NCBI GenBank assembly: GCA_919901705.1
Contig: CAKKPR010000161.1
Span: forward strand, 1 to 6,203
Reading direction: 5' to 3'
Origin: Thermodesulfovibrionales bacterium
GTDB taxonomy: Bacteria; Nitrospirota; Thermodesulfovibrionia; Thermodesulfovibrionales; UBA1546
DNA: 6,203 bases
A program made the position numbers and the translations under genes. How positions within the stretch are numbered: position 1 is the stretch's first letter; the number at the start of each line of letters is the position of its first letter. The notes beneath the pieces were generated by a model. The model did not search any database. It worked only from the letters and a program-made list of their open reading frames with translations, and was not told the DNA's origin. Below are positions 1 through 6,164 of this stretch, piece after piece.

Positions 1-264
1 GTAAGATCAATGTTTTTCATTTGCTCTTGGCGTATCCCGCAGCATCCTGAATTTTATCCTTAAGGAAATCCCCTACTTTTCCCCTATTTTTATTATCTCT
101 TATTGAAGACAACTGATTGGTTGATTCAGACAATTTGTCTCCTTGCGCTCAGAATTTTTCCCCTCAATCTTATTCCCTTTTCCCGCCTATTTTATTCAAT
201 CTGACAACAATAGTCCATAGCACAATATCTCGCAACTCATGGGAAGGTTTGATTTTTGCGGTTA

Positions 265-277
265 GAGCTTGAAGCTC
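265..277. promoter_or_regulatory. 13-bp palindrome over the ruvA -35 element
   Basis: GAGCTT (265-270) and AAGCTC (272-277) form a perfect inverted repeat around a single central G. It covers the candidate -35 hexamer of ruvAB. A dyad at this place could be an operator, and ruvAB is damage-inducible in several bacteria. The sequence is not a LexA box I know (neither CTGT-N8-ACAG nor GAAC-N4-GTTC), so the binding protein is unknown and the site may be fortuitous. Confidence 0.3.
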
Positions 278-298
278 AGTCAGAGAGCGGGATAAAAT
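269..298 (+). promoter_or_regulatory. Candidate sigma70-type promoter for ruvAB
   Basis: TTGAAG at 269-274 and TAAAAT at 293-298 are separated by 18 nt. Both are close to the TTGACA/TATAAT consensus. Transcription would start near 305, leaving a leader of about 20 nt before the ruvA ATG. A second -10-like TAAAAT at 313-318 would place the start at about 325, on the start codon itself, but it lacks a convincing -35. The assignment is by pattern only. Confidence 0.45.
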
Positions 299-321
299 AA
301 TACATTATCTGTTAAAATTAT

Positions 322-335
322 AACCATGATTGGTT
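322..335 (+). promoter_or_regulatory. Short hairpin spanning the ruvA start codon
   Basis: AACCA (322-326) and TGGTT (331-335) can pair around a four-base TGAT loop. The A of the ATG then lies in the stem and TG in the loop. The region has no Shine-Dalgarno sequence. A further half-repeat, GTTA (311-314) against TAAC (321-324), overlaps it. The structure could limit initiation, but a stem of only five pairs is weak. Confidence 0.25.
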
Positions 336-931
336 CGTTAAGAGGGAAATTAATTTCGAGAAGGCCAGACAATGTCATTGTAGAGGTCAATGGCGTTGGC
401 TATCATGTGAATGTCCCTCTGAATATCCTCTCAACCCTGCCAGAAGAAGGAAGCAATGTATTTCTTCATACCTATACACACGTCCGGGAAGATGCTCTTC
501 AGCTGTACGGCTTTTCAACAGAGGATGAAAAAAAGATATTTACAACACTTCTTGGGATAACAGGCGTTGGCCCGAAGATGGCATTAAACATACTTTCAGG
601 CATATCCCGTAATGATTTCGTTGAGGCTATAGAAAAAGAAGATGTTGCCCTTCTCTGCAGGATACCGGGCCTTGGCAAAAAAACAGCACACAGGCTGATA
701 CTCGAACTCAGGGACAAACTTCCTTCAGCGGAAAAACCAAAAGACAGGGTCTTTGAAGATACTCTCTCAGCTCTTGTCAACCTCGGTTATAAAAAATCAG
801 ATGCACAGGCGTCCCTTGAAATGGCCTATAAAAAAGGGATTAAAGGAATAGAAGGCCTTCTTAAGGAATCCCTAAAGTATCTGACAGGTAATGCAACAGA
901 TTCGGGAAGAGATAAAGGGGCTGACAACTGA
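326..931 (+). CDS. ruvA: Holliday junction branch migration protein RuvA
   Basis: RuvA tetramers bind the four arms of a Holliday junction and load the RuvB motor during recombination repair in the cytoplasm. The 201-residue product is of normal family length. It opens with the typical N-terminal OB-fold sequence (MIGSLRG at 1-7, VNGVGYHV at 21-28). It carries two helix-hairpin-helix motifs for DNA backbone binding, GITGVGPKMA at 77-86 and IPGLGKKTA at 113-121. The C-terminal domain (about 145-188, starting SALVNLGYKK) is the flexible part that contacts RuvB, and it follows a linker at about 132-144. The start is fixed by homology to the MIGxLRG opening. No Shine-Dalgarno sequence precedes it. 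ruvB follows after 25 nt, so the two are probably cotranscribed. ruvC is not adjacent. Confidence 0.97.
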   Translation: MIGSLRGKLISRRPDNVIVEVNGVGYHVNVPLNILSTLPEEGSNVFLHTYTHVREDALQLYGFSTEDEKKIFTTLLGITGVGPKMALNILSGISRNDFVEAIEKEDVALLCRIPGLGKKTAHRLILELRDKLPSAEKPKDRVFEDTLSALVNLGYKKSDAQASLEMAYKKGIKGIEGLLKESLKYLTGNATDSGRDKGADN

Positions 932-956
932 AAACTAAAAACTGTAAACTACTATT

Positions 957-2003
957 ATGATTCGCAAGGACGACGAGCTCAGGAACGAGTCGCAACGACC
1001 GGAAAGGACCTTAACCCCTGCCATAAAGGATGAGGATATCTCTTTTGAACTTAACCTGAGGCCCAGGACCTTCAGTGATTTTGTAGGGCAGGAAAAGATT
1101 AAAGAAAACCTCAAGGTATTCATCACCGCAACAAAACAGAGAAATGAGCCGTTGGACCACGTGCTTTTCTGCGGCCCGCCGGGACTTGGAAAAACAACCC
1201 TTGCCGCAATAATTGCAAACGAGCTTACGGTAAATATAAGATCCACATCAGGCCCTGTTCTTGAAAGACCGGGTGACCTTGCCGCAATACTCACAAACCT
1301 CTCAGACTTTGACATACTTTTTATAGATGAGATACACCGCCTTCCAAGGATTGTCGAGGAAGTGCTCTATCCTGCAATGGAGGATTATCAGCTCGACATT
1401 ATCATCGGACAGGGGCCAAATGCAAGGACCTTGAAACTGAATCTGCCGAAATTTACACTCATCGGAGCAACAACAAGGACAGGGCTTCTTACATCTCCCT
1501 TAAGAGATAGATTCGGTGTAATAAACAGGCTTGAATTCTATGAGCCTTTGGAACTAAAAAAGATAGTTTTGCGGTCAGCAGGAATTCTTGGGATAGAGAT
1601 TAAGGATGACGCCAGCCTTGAGATTGCTATGCGTTCGCGCGGGACACCCAGGATTTCAAACAGGCTTTTAAGAAGAATAAGAGACTTTGCACAGGTGAAA
1701 GGCGATGGAACGATTAATCTGAAAATGACAAAGGAATCGCTGCTCTCTCTTGATGTTGATGAAAAAGGCCTTGATGACGTAGACAGAAAACTGCTTACAA
1801 CAATCATAGAGAAATTCGGCGGCGGCCCTGTTGGCGTAGATACGCTCTCCGCTGCGATGCGGGAAGATAAAGAAACGCTTGAAGATGTTTATGAACCCTA
1901 TCTGCTTCAGGAAGGCTTCCTCGAAAGAACGCCGCGCGGAAGGCTCGCCACAAAAAATGCATACCAGCATCTTGGAATTACCATACCGCAAGGATTGTTT
2001 TGA
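957..2003 (+). CDS. ruvB: Holliday junction branch migration ATPase RuvB
   Basis: RuvB is the hexameric AAA+ motor that pumps DNA through the RuvA-bound junction. The 348-residue protein has the full family order. The N-terminal LRPRTFSDFVGQ is at 34-45, the Walker A motif GPPGLGKT at 73-80 and Walker B with DEIH at 124-127. Sensor 1 GATTRTG is at 170-176, the arginine-finger region SPLRDRFG at 180-187 and sensor 2 GTPRISNRLLRR at 229-240. A C-terminal winged helix for DNA contact (GGGPVGVDTLSAAMREDKET) runs from about 288 and continues with LEDVYEPYLLQEGF. All catalytic residues look intact. The ATG at 957 is the first start in frame after a TAA at 945-947. No Shine-Dalgarno sequence precedes it, so coupling to ruvA translation is possible. 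The gene ends 87 nt from the convergent hydA. Confidence 0.98.
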   Translation: MIRKDDELRNESQRPERTLTPAIKDEDISFELNLRPRTFSDFVGQEKIKENLKVFITATKQRNEPLDHVLFCGPPGLGKTTLAAIIANELTVNIRSTSGPVLERPGDLAAILTNLSDFDILFIDEIHRLPRIVEEVLYPAMEDYQLDIIIGQGPNARTLKLNLPKFTLIGATTRTGLLTSPLRDRFGVINRLEFYEPLELKKIVLRSAGILGIEIKDDASLEIAMRSRGTPRISNRLLRRIRDFAQVKGDGTINLKMTKESLLSLDVDEKGLDDVDRKLLTTIIEKFGGGPVGVDTLSAAMREDKETLEDVYEPYLLQEGFLERTPRGRLATKNAYQHLGITIPQGLF

Positions 2004-2052
2004 AGATTATTGTTGTGGATTAACGAGTGGAATATGTATAACGTATGAAGCT

Positions 2053-2074
2053 CACCGGGCCGCAGGGACCGGTG
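2053..2074. terminator. GC-rich dyad between convergent ruvB and hydA
   Basis: CACCGG (2053-2058) and CCGGTG (2069-2074) form a perfect six-pair stem around a ten-base loop, in the 87-nt gap where two transcription units meet. The position suits a terminator serving both directions. No run of T follows on either strand, so it is not a classical intrinsic terminator. It may instead act as a 3' end stabiliser or be incidental. Confidence 0.3.
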
Positions 2075-2090
2075 TTCGGGGTAAACAGTT

Positions 2091-3365
2091 TCAGTGCACA
2101 GAGCATGAAATGCAGGGGTCATAAGACCTGACAAGCATCTCTGCCAATAACCCGATATTCCTGTCCTTCATTCCTTCAGATGCATATCGCACTGCGAGTT
2201 CCTCAAGGTCATGCTGGATATTTGCGTGGTTCTGGCTCGTGGGTATTACACAATCGCATTTCACAATATGCCCTGCCTCATCAAATTCATAACAGTGATA
2301 AAGAATCCCGCGCGGCACCTCCACTGCGCCCACTCCCGTACCTTTTTGGGGGACAACCTCCTGTCTCGGCTCAGTCCATTCAGAATCAAGAAGTTCTTCA
2401 ATCAAACCAAGAGATTCATTCACCACATGAACACATTCAACCAACTGGGCGATATTATTCATGTACGGATTATGGTTCAGGGGCTTAAGTCCAAAACTTA
2501 GAGATACTTCCCTGGCAGCAGGATGAAGAAATTCAAAATTATTGTTTATCCTGGCCAATGCTCCCACGGCAAAAGATCTGCGGGAAAGCCGTGACCATTT
2601 TGATGTTGACTGGCTCACAATGTATTCATTTGTCATCTGTTTATATTCTTGTTCTTTTTTAGCCACGCCGTCTGTTGATATCAGGCCGCCGCCTATAAAG
2701 GGATAATTTTCATCCCCTTTCAGAGATACGAATTCTGTTTCTCTGACAAAATCAGGAATATTAAATGTCCTGAAAAGTTCAGCAGTGAATAAAAGGCCGT
2801 TTATCACATCCTGCAAACGTTCCCTGAATTTTATTAATTCTTTTTTGTCAGGCAGCATCGTGAATCCACCCACAACCGGCCTTGTGGGATGCATGCGCCT
2901 TCCCCCGATACAGTCACACATATCATTGGCGAGTTTTTTGATGCCTGCAGCCTTTATCACAATATCGGGATGTGATTTTATCAGCGGGAATACACTCCCG
3001 GCATTTAAAAAATCAGGCGCTGACAGGAAATAAAGATGGAGTATATGGCTCTGGAGTGTTTCCATGTGCTTTAAAAGCAGCCGAAGCTTCTGTGTTTGAG
3101 ATGTCGGGGTAATCCCGAAGGCATTCTCAACAGCTCGGATACTCGCCAGTGTGTGCCCTATGGAACAGATGCCGCAGATCCTTCCGCAGATCCATGGCGC
3201 ATTGTCCCACTTCTTGCCGACAAGTATTGCCTCGAAAAATCTTGGGGTCTCAACAACTTCCCACTTTGCCTCCTGAAGTTCTCCGTCATGTATCTTAATC
3301 CTGATATTTCCATGACCTTCTACACGGGCAAGATGGTGTATATTTATATTGCAATCGACCTTCAT
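2091..3365 (-). CDS. hydA: Group 3b [NiFe] hydrogenase large (alpha) subunit
   Basis: This is the catalytic subunit that holds the Ni-Fe(CN)2CO centre, where H2 is made or split; it is cytoplasmic with no export signal. The 424-residue protein starts with the family pattern HHLARVEGHGN (10-20). It has the N-terminal metal motif RICGICSIGH (62-71; Cys64 and Cys67) and the C-terminal motif DPCISC (416-421; Cys418 and Cys421), followed by Ser-Val-His at 422-424. The L4-type segment VEVPRGILYH is also present. The protein stops directly after His424. Most hydrogenases carry a C-terminal tail beyond this His that a dedicated protease removes; here there is none, so maturation may not need that protease. 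The start overlaps the hydD stop as ATGA, with AGGGGGA seven bases upstream. The type assignment (3b rather than other group 3) rests mainly on the hydB and hydG neighbours. The hydA name follows the Pyrococcus scheme. Confidence 0.93.
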   Translation of the reverse strand: MKVDCNINIHHLARVEGHGNIRIKIHDGELQEAKWEVVETPRFFEAILVGKKWDNAPWICGRICGICSIGHTLASIRAVENAFGITPTSQTQKLRLLLKHMETLQSHILHLYFLSAPDFLNAGSVFPLIKSHPDIVIKAAGIKKLANDMCDCIGGRRMHPTRPVVGGFTMLPDKKELIKFRERLQDVINGLLFTAELFRTFNIPDFVRETEFVSLKGDENYPFIGGGLISTDGVAKKEQEYKQMTNEYIVSQSTSKWSRLSRRSFAVGALARINNNFEFLHPAAREVSLSFGLKPLNHNPYMNNIAQLVECVHVVNESLGLIEELLDSEWTEPRQEVVPQKGTGVGAVEVPRGILYHCYEFDEAGHIVKCDCVIPTSQNHANIQHDLEELAVRYASEGMKDRNIGLLAEMLVRSYDPCISCSVH

Positions 3366-4177
3366 GCGCTTGTCCCCCTATTTTTTTCACCGGATTTCCT
3401 GAGTGCATCTGCAAATGCAGAGAACCCTCCAAAACATTCCAGGCGGTCAAGTATTGTATCTTCTGAGAAACCATATTCCTTCATAATCTTTTTCATCTGC
3501 TCCACATTTGCATCCTCTGCAGGGCCGCGGCAGCCCCAGCAGCCAAATCTGTTGTTAGGGCACCAGGAATCACAGCCACCCCGTGTAATCGGCCCAAGGC
3601 ATGGCTCACCAAGGTCAAAAAGACAGATATTTTCATTTGCCTTGCATTCAGTGCATATAGGATATTTGGGGTGGACCACTGCCTTCCCAATCGCAATATT
3701 CGTGACAATCCTTTCCACTTCTTCCTTTTTAACAGGGCATCCGAATATCTTAAGGTCCACCTTGACCACATCCTCCAGAGGCCTGACAGGTTCTGTTTCT
3801 ACGGGTGAGTTTCCATAGACCTCTTTTTTGACCCAGTCAAGACTGAAGCGGTTCTTGAGCTGGTTCACTCCTCCAAAGCAGGCACATGAGCCTAATGCCA
3901 CAAGAATCTTTGCCTTTGACCTGATATCTTTCAGCCTTTCCACCTCGTCGCTCCTGGTTATGCTCCCTTCAACAAAGGCAATCTCATAATCATCGGCCTT
4001 CTCTTTCATCGCCTCACGGAAATTTACCACCTCCACCAAGGCTAAGAAGTCCAATAAAGCAGACTCATTATTTAAGAGCTGAAGCTGGCAGCCTTCGCAT
4101 GATGAGAATTCGAAAAAAGCCACCTTCGGGCGGTACAGCGGCACGCCGAGATATGTCCTCACAGGGCCTGCATCCAT
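3362..4177 (-). CDS. hydD: Group 3b [NiFe] hydrogenase small (delta) subunit
   Basis: This subunit relays electrons through iron-sulfur clusters between the diaphorase module and the Ni-Fe subunit. The 271-residue protein belongs to the NADH dehydrogenase 20 kDa / hydrogenase small subunit family. Proximal [4Fe-4S] ligands are visible as CEGC (Cys27, Cys30), GSCACFGG (Cys98) and GCP (Cys147). The C-terminal half holds eight further Cys suitable for two more clusters: Cys175, Cys178, Cys185, Cys193, Cys202, Cys206, Cys213 and Cys216 (from CTEC through FGCWGC). There is no Tat signal peptide, so the enzyme is cytoplasmic. The ATG directly abuts the hydG TAG, and AAGGAGG lies eight bases upstream. 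The closest alternative is the small subunit of F420-non-reducing (Mvh-type) hydrogenases, but hydB and hydG in the same operon argue for 3b. Confidence 0.92.
   Translation of the reverse strand: MDAGPVRTYLGVPLYRPKVAFFEFSSCEGCQLQLLNNESALLDFLALVEVVNFREAMKEKADDYEIAFVEGSITRSDEVERLKDIRSKAKILVALGSCACFGGVNQLKNRFSLDWVKKEVYGNSPVETEPVRPLEDVVKVDLKIFGCPVKKEEVERIVTNIAIGKAVVHPKYPICTECKANENICLFDLGEPCLGPITRGGCDSWCPNNRFGCWGCRGPAEDANVEQMKKIMKEYGFSEDTILDRLECFGGFSAFADALRKSGEKNRGTSA
3373..3379 (-). promoter_or_regulatory. Ribosome binding site of hydA
   Basis: AGGGGGA on the - strand lies seven bases before the hydA ATG, inside the last codons of hydD. Together with the ATGA overlap it supports translational coupling of large and small subunit synthesis and fixes the hydA start. 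Confidence 0.7.
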
Positions 4178-5110
4178 CTATATCGCCTCCTTCAGATTCA
4201 TTACAGTCCAGTAGTCAAACACAGGGCCATTAAGACATGTATAGGTTGAACCCACATTGCAGCGGCAGCATTTGCCCATGCCGCAGTGCATTCTCCGTTC
4301 AAGCGAGACAAACATCTTCTGCATCGGGATATCTTTCTGATTAAGCATATTGCATACAAACTTGAACATGACCGGCGGGCCGCAGACAATCGCATACGTG
4401 CTTTTAAAAAAGGTTTCACCCCTTTCAGAAAACATCTGTTCAAGTATCTTTGTTACTAACCCCACCGGCCCTTTCCATAGAAGGTCAGGCTTGTCGACAA
4501 TTATGCTGAGTCCGATATCATCAGCGCGCCACATTTCATACTGGTATGTAAAGAGAAGCTGAGACGGGTCTTTAGCGCCATAGATAATGTCTACACTGTT
4601 GAAACGGCTGCGGTTATCCTGCGCATATGATATGGCTGCCCTGAGAGGCGCAAGCCCTAATCCGCCGGCGATAAGAAGGATGTTCTGGCCGTGCATCTTT
4701 TCCATTGGAAAGCTTGTGCCAAAAGGGCCTCGAATTCCTACATGAGTCCCGCGCCCTACCCTGGACAAAAAATTCGTGAGGTTCCCGGCCTTGCGGATAC
4801 AGAGTTCAACATCGCCGTGTCTCGCAGGCGAAGAAGATATTGAAAAAGGCGCCTCGCCTATTCCCGGCAGCTCAAGCATAAGAAACTGTCCCGGCTGAAA
4901 AATGAACTGCCTGCGCTCTTCGGTATCTATTATCTGTATCCTGTAAAGATTTTCCATTTCAGTAAGCCTGTGTATATTTGTAATCTCAGCCTTATAGGTA
5001 TATTCAAATGTGCTGAGGTCGCTTTTGCGGTGCTGCTTCTGAGGGGCCTCGCTGATAATATCTGTGAACTTTAACTTGTTATCCAGGTCAATTCTCCTCT
5101 CCGCGGACAC
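4178..5110 (-). CDS. hydG: Group 3b hydrogenase gamma subunit, FAD/NAD(P)-binding
   Basis: This diaphorase subunit exchanges electrons with NAD(P)(H) through FAD and a [2Fe-2S] cluster. It belongs to the ferredoxin-NADP reductase-like family that also includes the PyrK electron-transfer subunit. In the 310-residue reading frame, the FAD-binding barrel holds FQPGQFLMLELPGIGEAP (71-88) with SISSSP (90-95) and IRGPFG (126-131). The nucleotide domain has LLIAGGLGLAPLR (145-157) and IVCGPP (241-246). The C-terminal cluster is Cys276-x4-Cys281-x2-Cys284-x7-Cys292. The frame opens at a GTG (5108-5110) that overlaps hydB by 23 nt. A strong GGAGAGGAG inside it (5094-5102) instead points to a CTG at 5084-5086, giving about 302 residues. 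Either way, about 30 or more poorly conserved residues precede the domain core. PyrK is the main alternative, but the operon favours HydG. This gene is unrelated to the [FeFe]-hydrogenase maturase also named HydG. Confidence 0.9.
   Translation of the reverse strand: MSAERRIDLDNKLKFTDIISEAPQKQHRKSDLSTFEYTYKAEITNIHRLTEMENLYRIQIIDTEERRQFIFQPGQFLMLELPGIGEAPFSISSSPARHGDVELCIRKAGNLTNFLSRVGRGTHVGIRGPFGTSFPMEKMHGQNILLIAGGLGLAPLRAAISYAQDNRSRFNSVDIIYGAKDPSQLLFTYQYEMWRADDIGLSIIVDKPDLLWKGPVGLVTKILEQMFSERGETFFKSTYAIVCGPPVMFKFVCNMLNQKDIPMQKMFVSLERRMHCGMGKCCRCNVGSTYTCLNGPVFDYWTVMNLKEAI
4186..4192 (-). promoter_or_regulatory. Ribosome binding site of hydD
   Basis: AAGGAGG on the - strand, eight bases before the hydD ATG, is a near-perfect Shine-Dalgarno sequence embedded in the last codons of hydG. 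It confirms the hydD start. Confidence 0.8.
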
Positions 5111-6131
5111 TGGCTATGACTTCAGGCACTGTAATGTTGGCAAGGCAGGCCTCGCCGCAGCGCCCGCAGCCAACGCAAAGGGATTCTTCATATGCCTCAA
5201 CAAAACCGCGGTGTTTGTGATAATAACGGTATTTCAGGCGGACATGCCTCTCGGGACGGAAGTTGTGCCCTCCTGCCACCTGTGCAAAGTCTATAAGGTT
5301 GCATGAATAAAGCATCTTTGTCTTTTTTGCGCCGCGGAGGTTTATATCCACAGTCTCCTCAACGCCATAGCAATAGCATGTTGGACACACCTTGGAACAC
5401 GACCCGCACGCAAGACATTTCTCTCCCCACTGCTTCCAGACATCTGACTGGAATTCCATATCAAGTATCTTTGTGAGGTCAGTTGTATCAACATGTGCTG
5501 TAAATTTTTTATTCTTTTCCGAGGCAACCTTCATGTAATGAATATGGTCTGCTTCTATTGGTTCTGCTGTCCTGATGCCTTTGAGGAAATTGTAGGCAGT
5601 GGCAGAGAGTATCTCAACAAAATATCTCTCACCAATATCAGTAATGAACATGTCGAACCCGTGCAGGGCCGTGTCTGTGCCCATTGAGCGGCAGAAGCAA
5701 TAAGGCTGGGGTGTGCAGTCAATGCCCACGATGAACATGTTTTTCCTTTTCGCGGCATAATAAGGCATAGGGTAAACACTTCCCATAAGCACCTTGTCGA
5801 GTTTGTTCAATGCATTTATATCACAGGCGTGAAGCCCGAAAAAGATGAAAGGCTCGTTGATATTATAGTCAACTTTTTTCTGCCAGCCGTCAACATCCAC
5901 ATTGAATGTAGCAAGGTCTTCTTTAAACGGGAGGAAGTATCTTTTGGCGGGTATTTTTGTGGTTGTATAGTCCAGCTTCATATCATTGAAGCTATCCACC
6001 TCATTAAAGGCAAAAAGGGGCTTGCCATTACGGTCCCTGGCAATCTCGACAGGGCCGACAACTTTATTGCCGGAAACCATAATATCGAAAAGTCTTTTAA
6101 GCTCTTCCTTGTCAAATACCCTGAATATCAT
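5088..6131 (-). CDS. hydB: Group 3b hydrogenase beta subunit, 4Fe-4S ferredoxin type
   Basis: The first gene of the operon encodes the iron-sulfur subunit that links the flavin subunit to the small subunit; in characterised family members it is also associated with sulfur or polysulfide reduction. The 347-residue protein has family motifs in order: FIFFGLHACD (95-104), the Cys patch CTPQPYCFC (139-147), a first ferredoxin motif CLACGSCSKVCPTCYCYG (239-256; Cys239, 242, 245 and 249), VAGGHNFRP (285-293) and a second ferredoxin motif CVGCGRCGEAC (319-329; Cys319, 322, 325 and 329). In the second motif the usual Pro after the fourth Cys is Leu. AGGAGGGG just upstream supports the ATG. Anaerobic sulfite reductase subunit A is a related alternative, but the hydrogenase neighbours decide. 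Confidence 0.92.
   Translation of the reverse strand: MIFRVFDKEELKRLFDIMVSGNKVVGPVEIARDRNGKPLFAFNEVDSFNDMKLDYTTTKIPAKRYFLPFKEDLATFNVDVDGWQKKVDYNINEPFIFFGLHACDINALNKLDKVLMGSVYPMPYYAAKRKNMFIVGIDCTPQPYCFCRSMGTDTALHGFDMFITDIGERYFVEILSATAYNFLKGIRTAEPIEADHIHYMKVASEKNKKFTAHVDTTDLTKILDMEFQSDVWKQWGEKCLACGSCSKVCPTCYCYGVEETVDINLRGAKKTKMLYSCNLIDFAQVAGGHNFRPERHVRLKYRYYHKHRGFVEAYEESLCVGCGRCGEACLANITVPEVIASVRGEEN
5094..5102 (-). promoter_or_regulatory. Strong Shine-Dalgarno inside the longest hydG frame
   Basis: GGAGAGGAG on the - strand lies within the first codons of the longest hydG frame and in the last codons of hydB. It is seven bases from an in-frame CTG (5084-5086). No comparable site precedes the GTG at 5110. 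It suggests that hydG translation starts at CTG, one base after the hydB stop codon. An in-frame ATT (5090-5092) is too close to serve well. Confidence 0.5.
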
Positions 6132-6133
6132 TT

Positions 6134-6141
6134 CCCCTCCT
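6134..6141 (-). promoter_or_regulatory. Ribosome binding site of hydB
   Basis: AGGAGGGG on the - strand ends two bases before the hydB ATG, with its GGAGG core four bases away. The site is strong though close, and it confirms the start. Confidence 0.7.
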
Positions 6142-6164
6142 GCAAAGGTTCCGCCCTCACCAAA

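Larger units (their letters stand above)
17..304 (-). pseudogene. Possible decayed coding remnant, function unknown
   Basis: Read on the - strand, one frame gives two protein-like stretches. The first is about 44 codons (304 down to 173) and includes LTELQALTAKIKPSHELRD. The second is about 43 codons (148 down to the TGA at 17-19) and includes KVGDFLKDKIQDAAGYAKSK. Both lie in the same frame. They are separated by a short segment with three stops (at 170-172, 161-163 and 149-151), and a TAA closes the frame upstream at 305-307. No ATG or GTG start is available. The composition (mixed charged and hydrophobic residues, helix-like) resembles a protein, and the middle segment is open in the other frames, which would fit a pair of frameshifts. 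I do not recognise a family. Chance open frames in AT-rich DNA are an equally good explanation. Confidence 0.2.
1..325. other. Gene-free region upstream of ruvA
   Basis: I see no intact gene here on either strand. All three + frames are interrupted early by stops, and there is no recognisable ruvC end even though ruvC often precedes ruvA in bacteria. The right-hand 60 bases hold the likely ruvA promoter and several short dyads. The rest is AT-rich, with one broken - strand reading frame that is described separately. No tRNA-like or rRNA-like structure and no repeat array was seen. Confidence 0.6.

Noticed and set aside
309..324. LexA-like box upstream of ruvA (CTGT, 8 nt, then TAAC)
   Set aside because: Only the left half matches the CTGT-N8-ACAG pattern; the right half is TAAC, so it does not qualify as a LexA site.
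935..1315. 126-codon - strand open frame over the 5' part of ruvB
   Set aside because: It is antisense to the conserved RuvB Walker A and N-terminal region, is low in complexity (Ser/Phe-rich), and has no motif. It is a shadow of ruvB.
2112..2128. Small GGTC/GACC hairpin near the hydA 3' end as a terminator
   Set aside because: It has only four base pairs, lies inside the codons for the conserved DPCISC region, and is not followed by a T-run on either strand.
3096..3818. 240-codon + strand open frame across the hydA/hydD junction
   Set aside because: It lies antisense to two clearly conserved hydrogenase genes, spans their junction, and its translation shows no recognisable motifs. It is a shadow frame.
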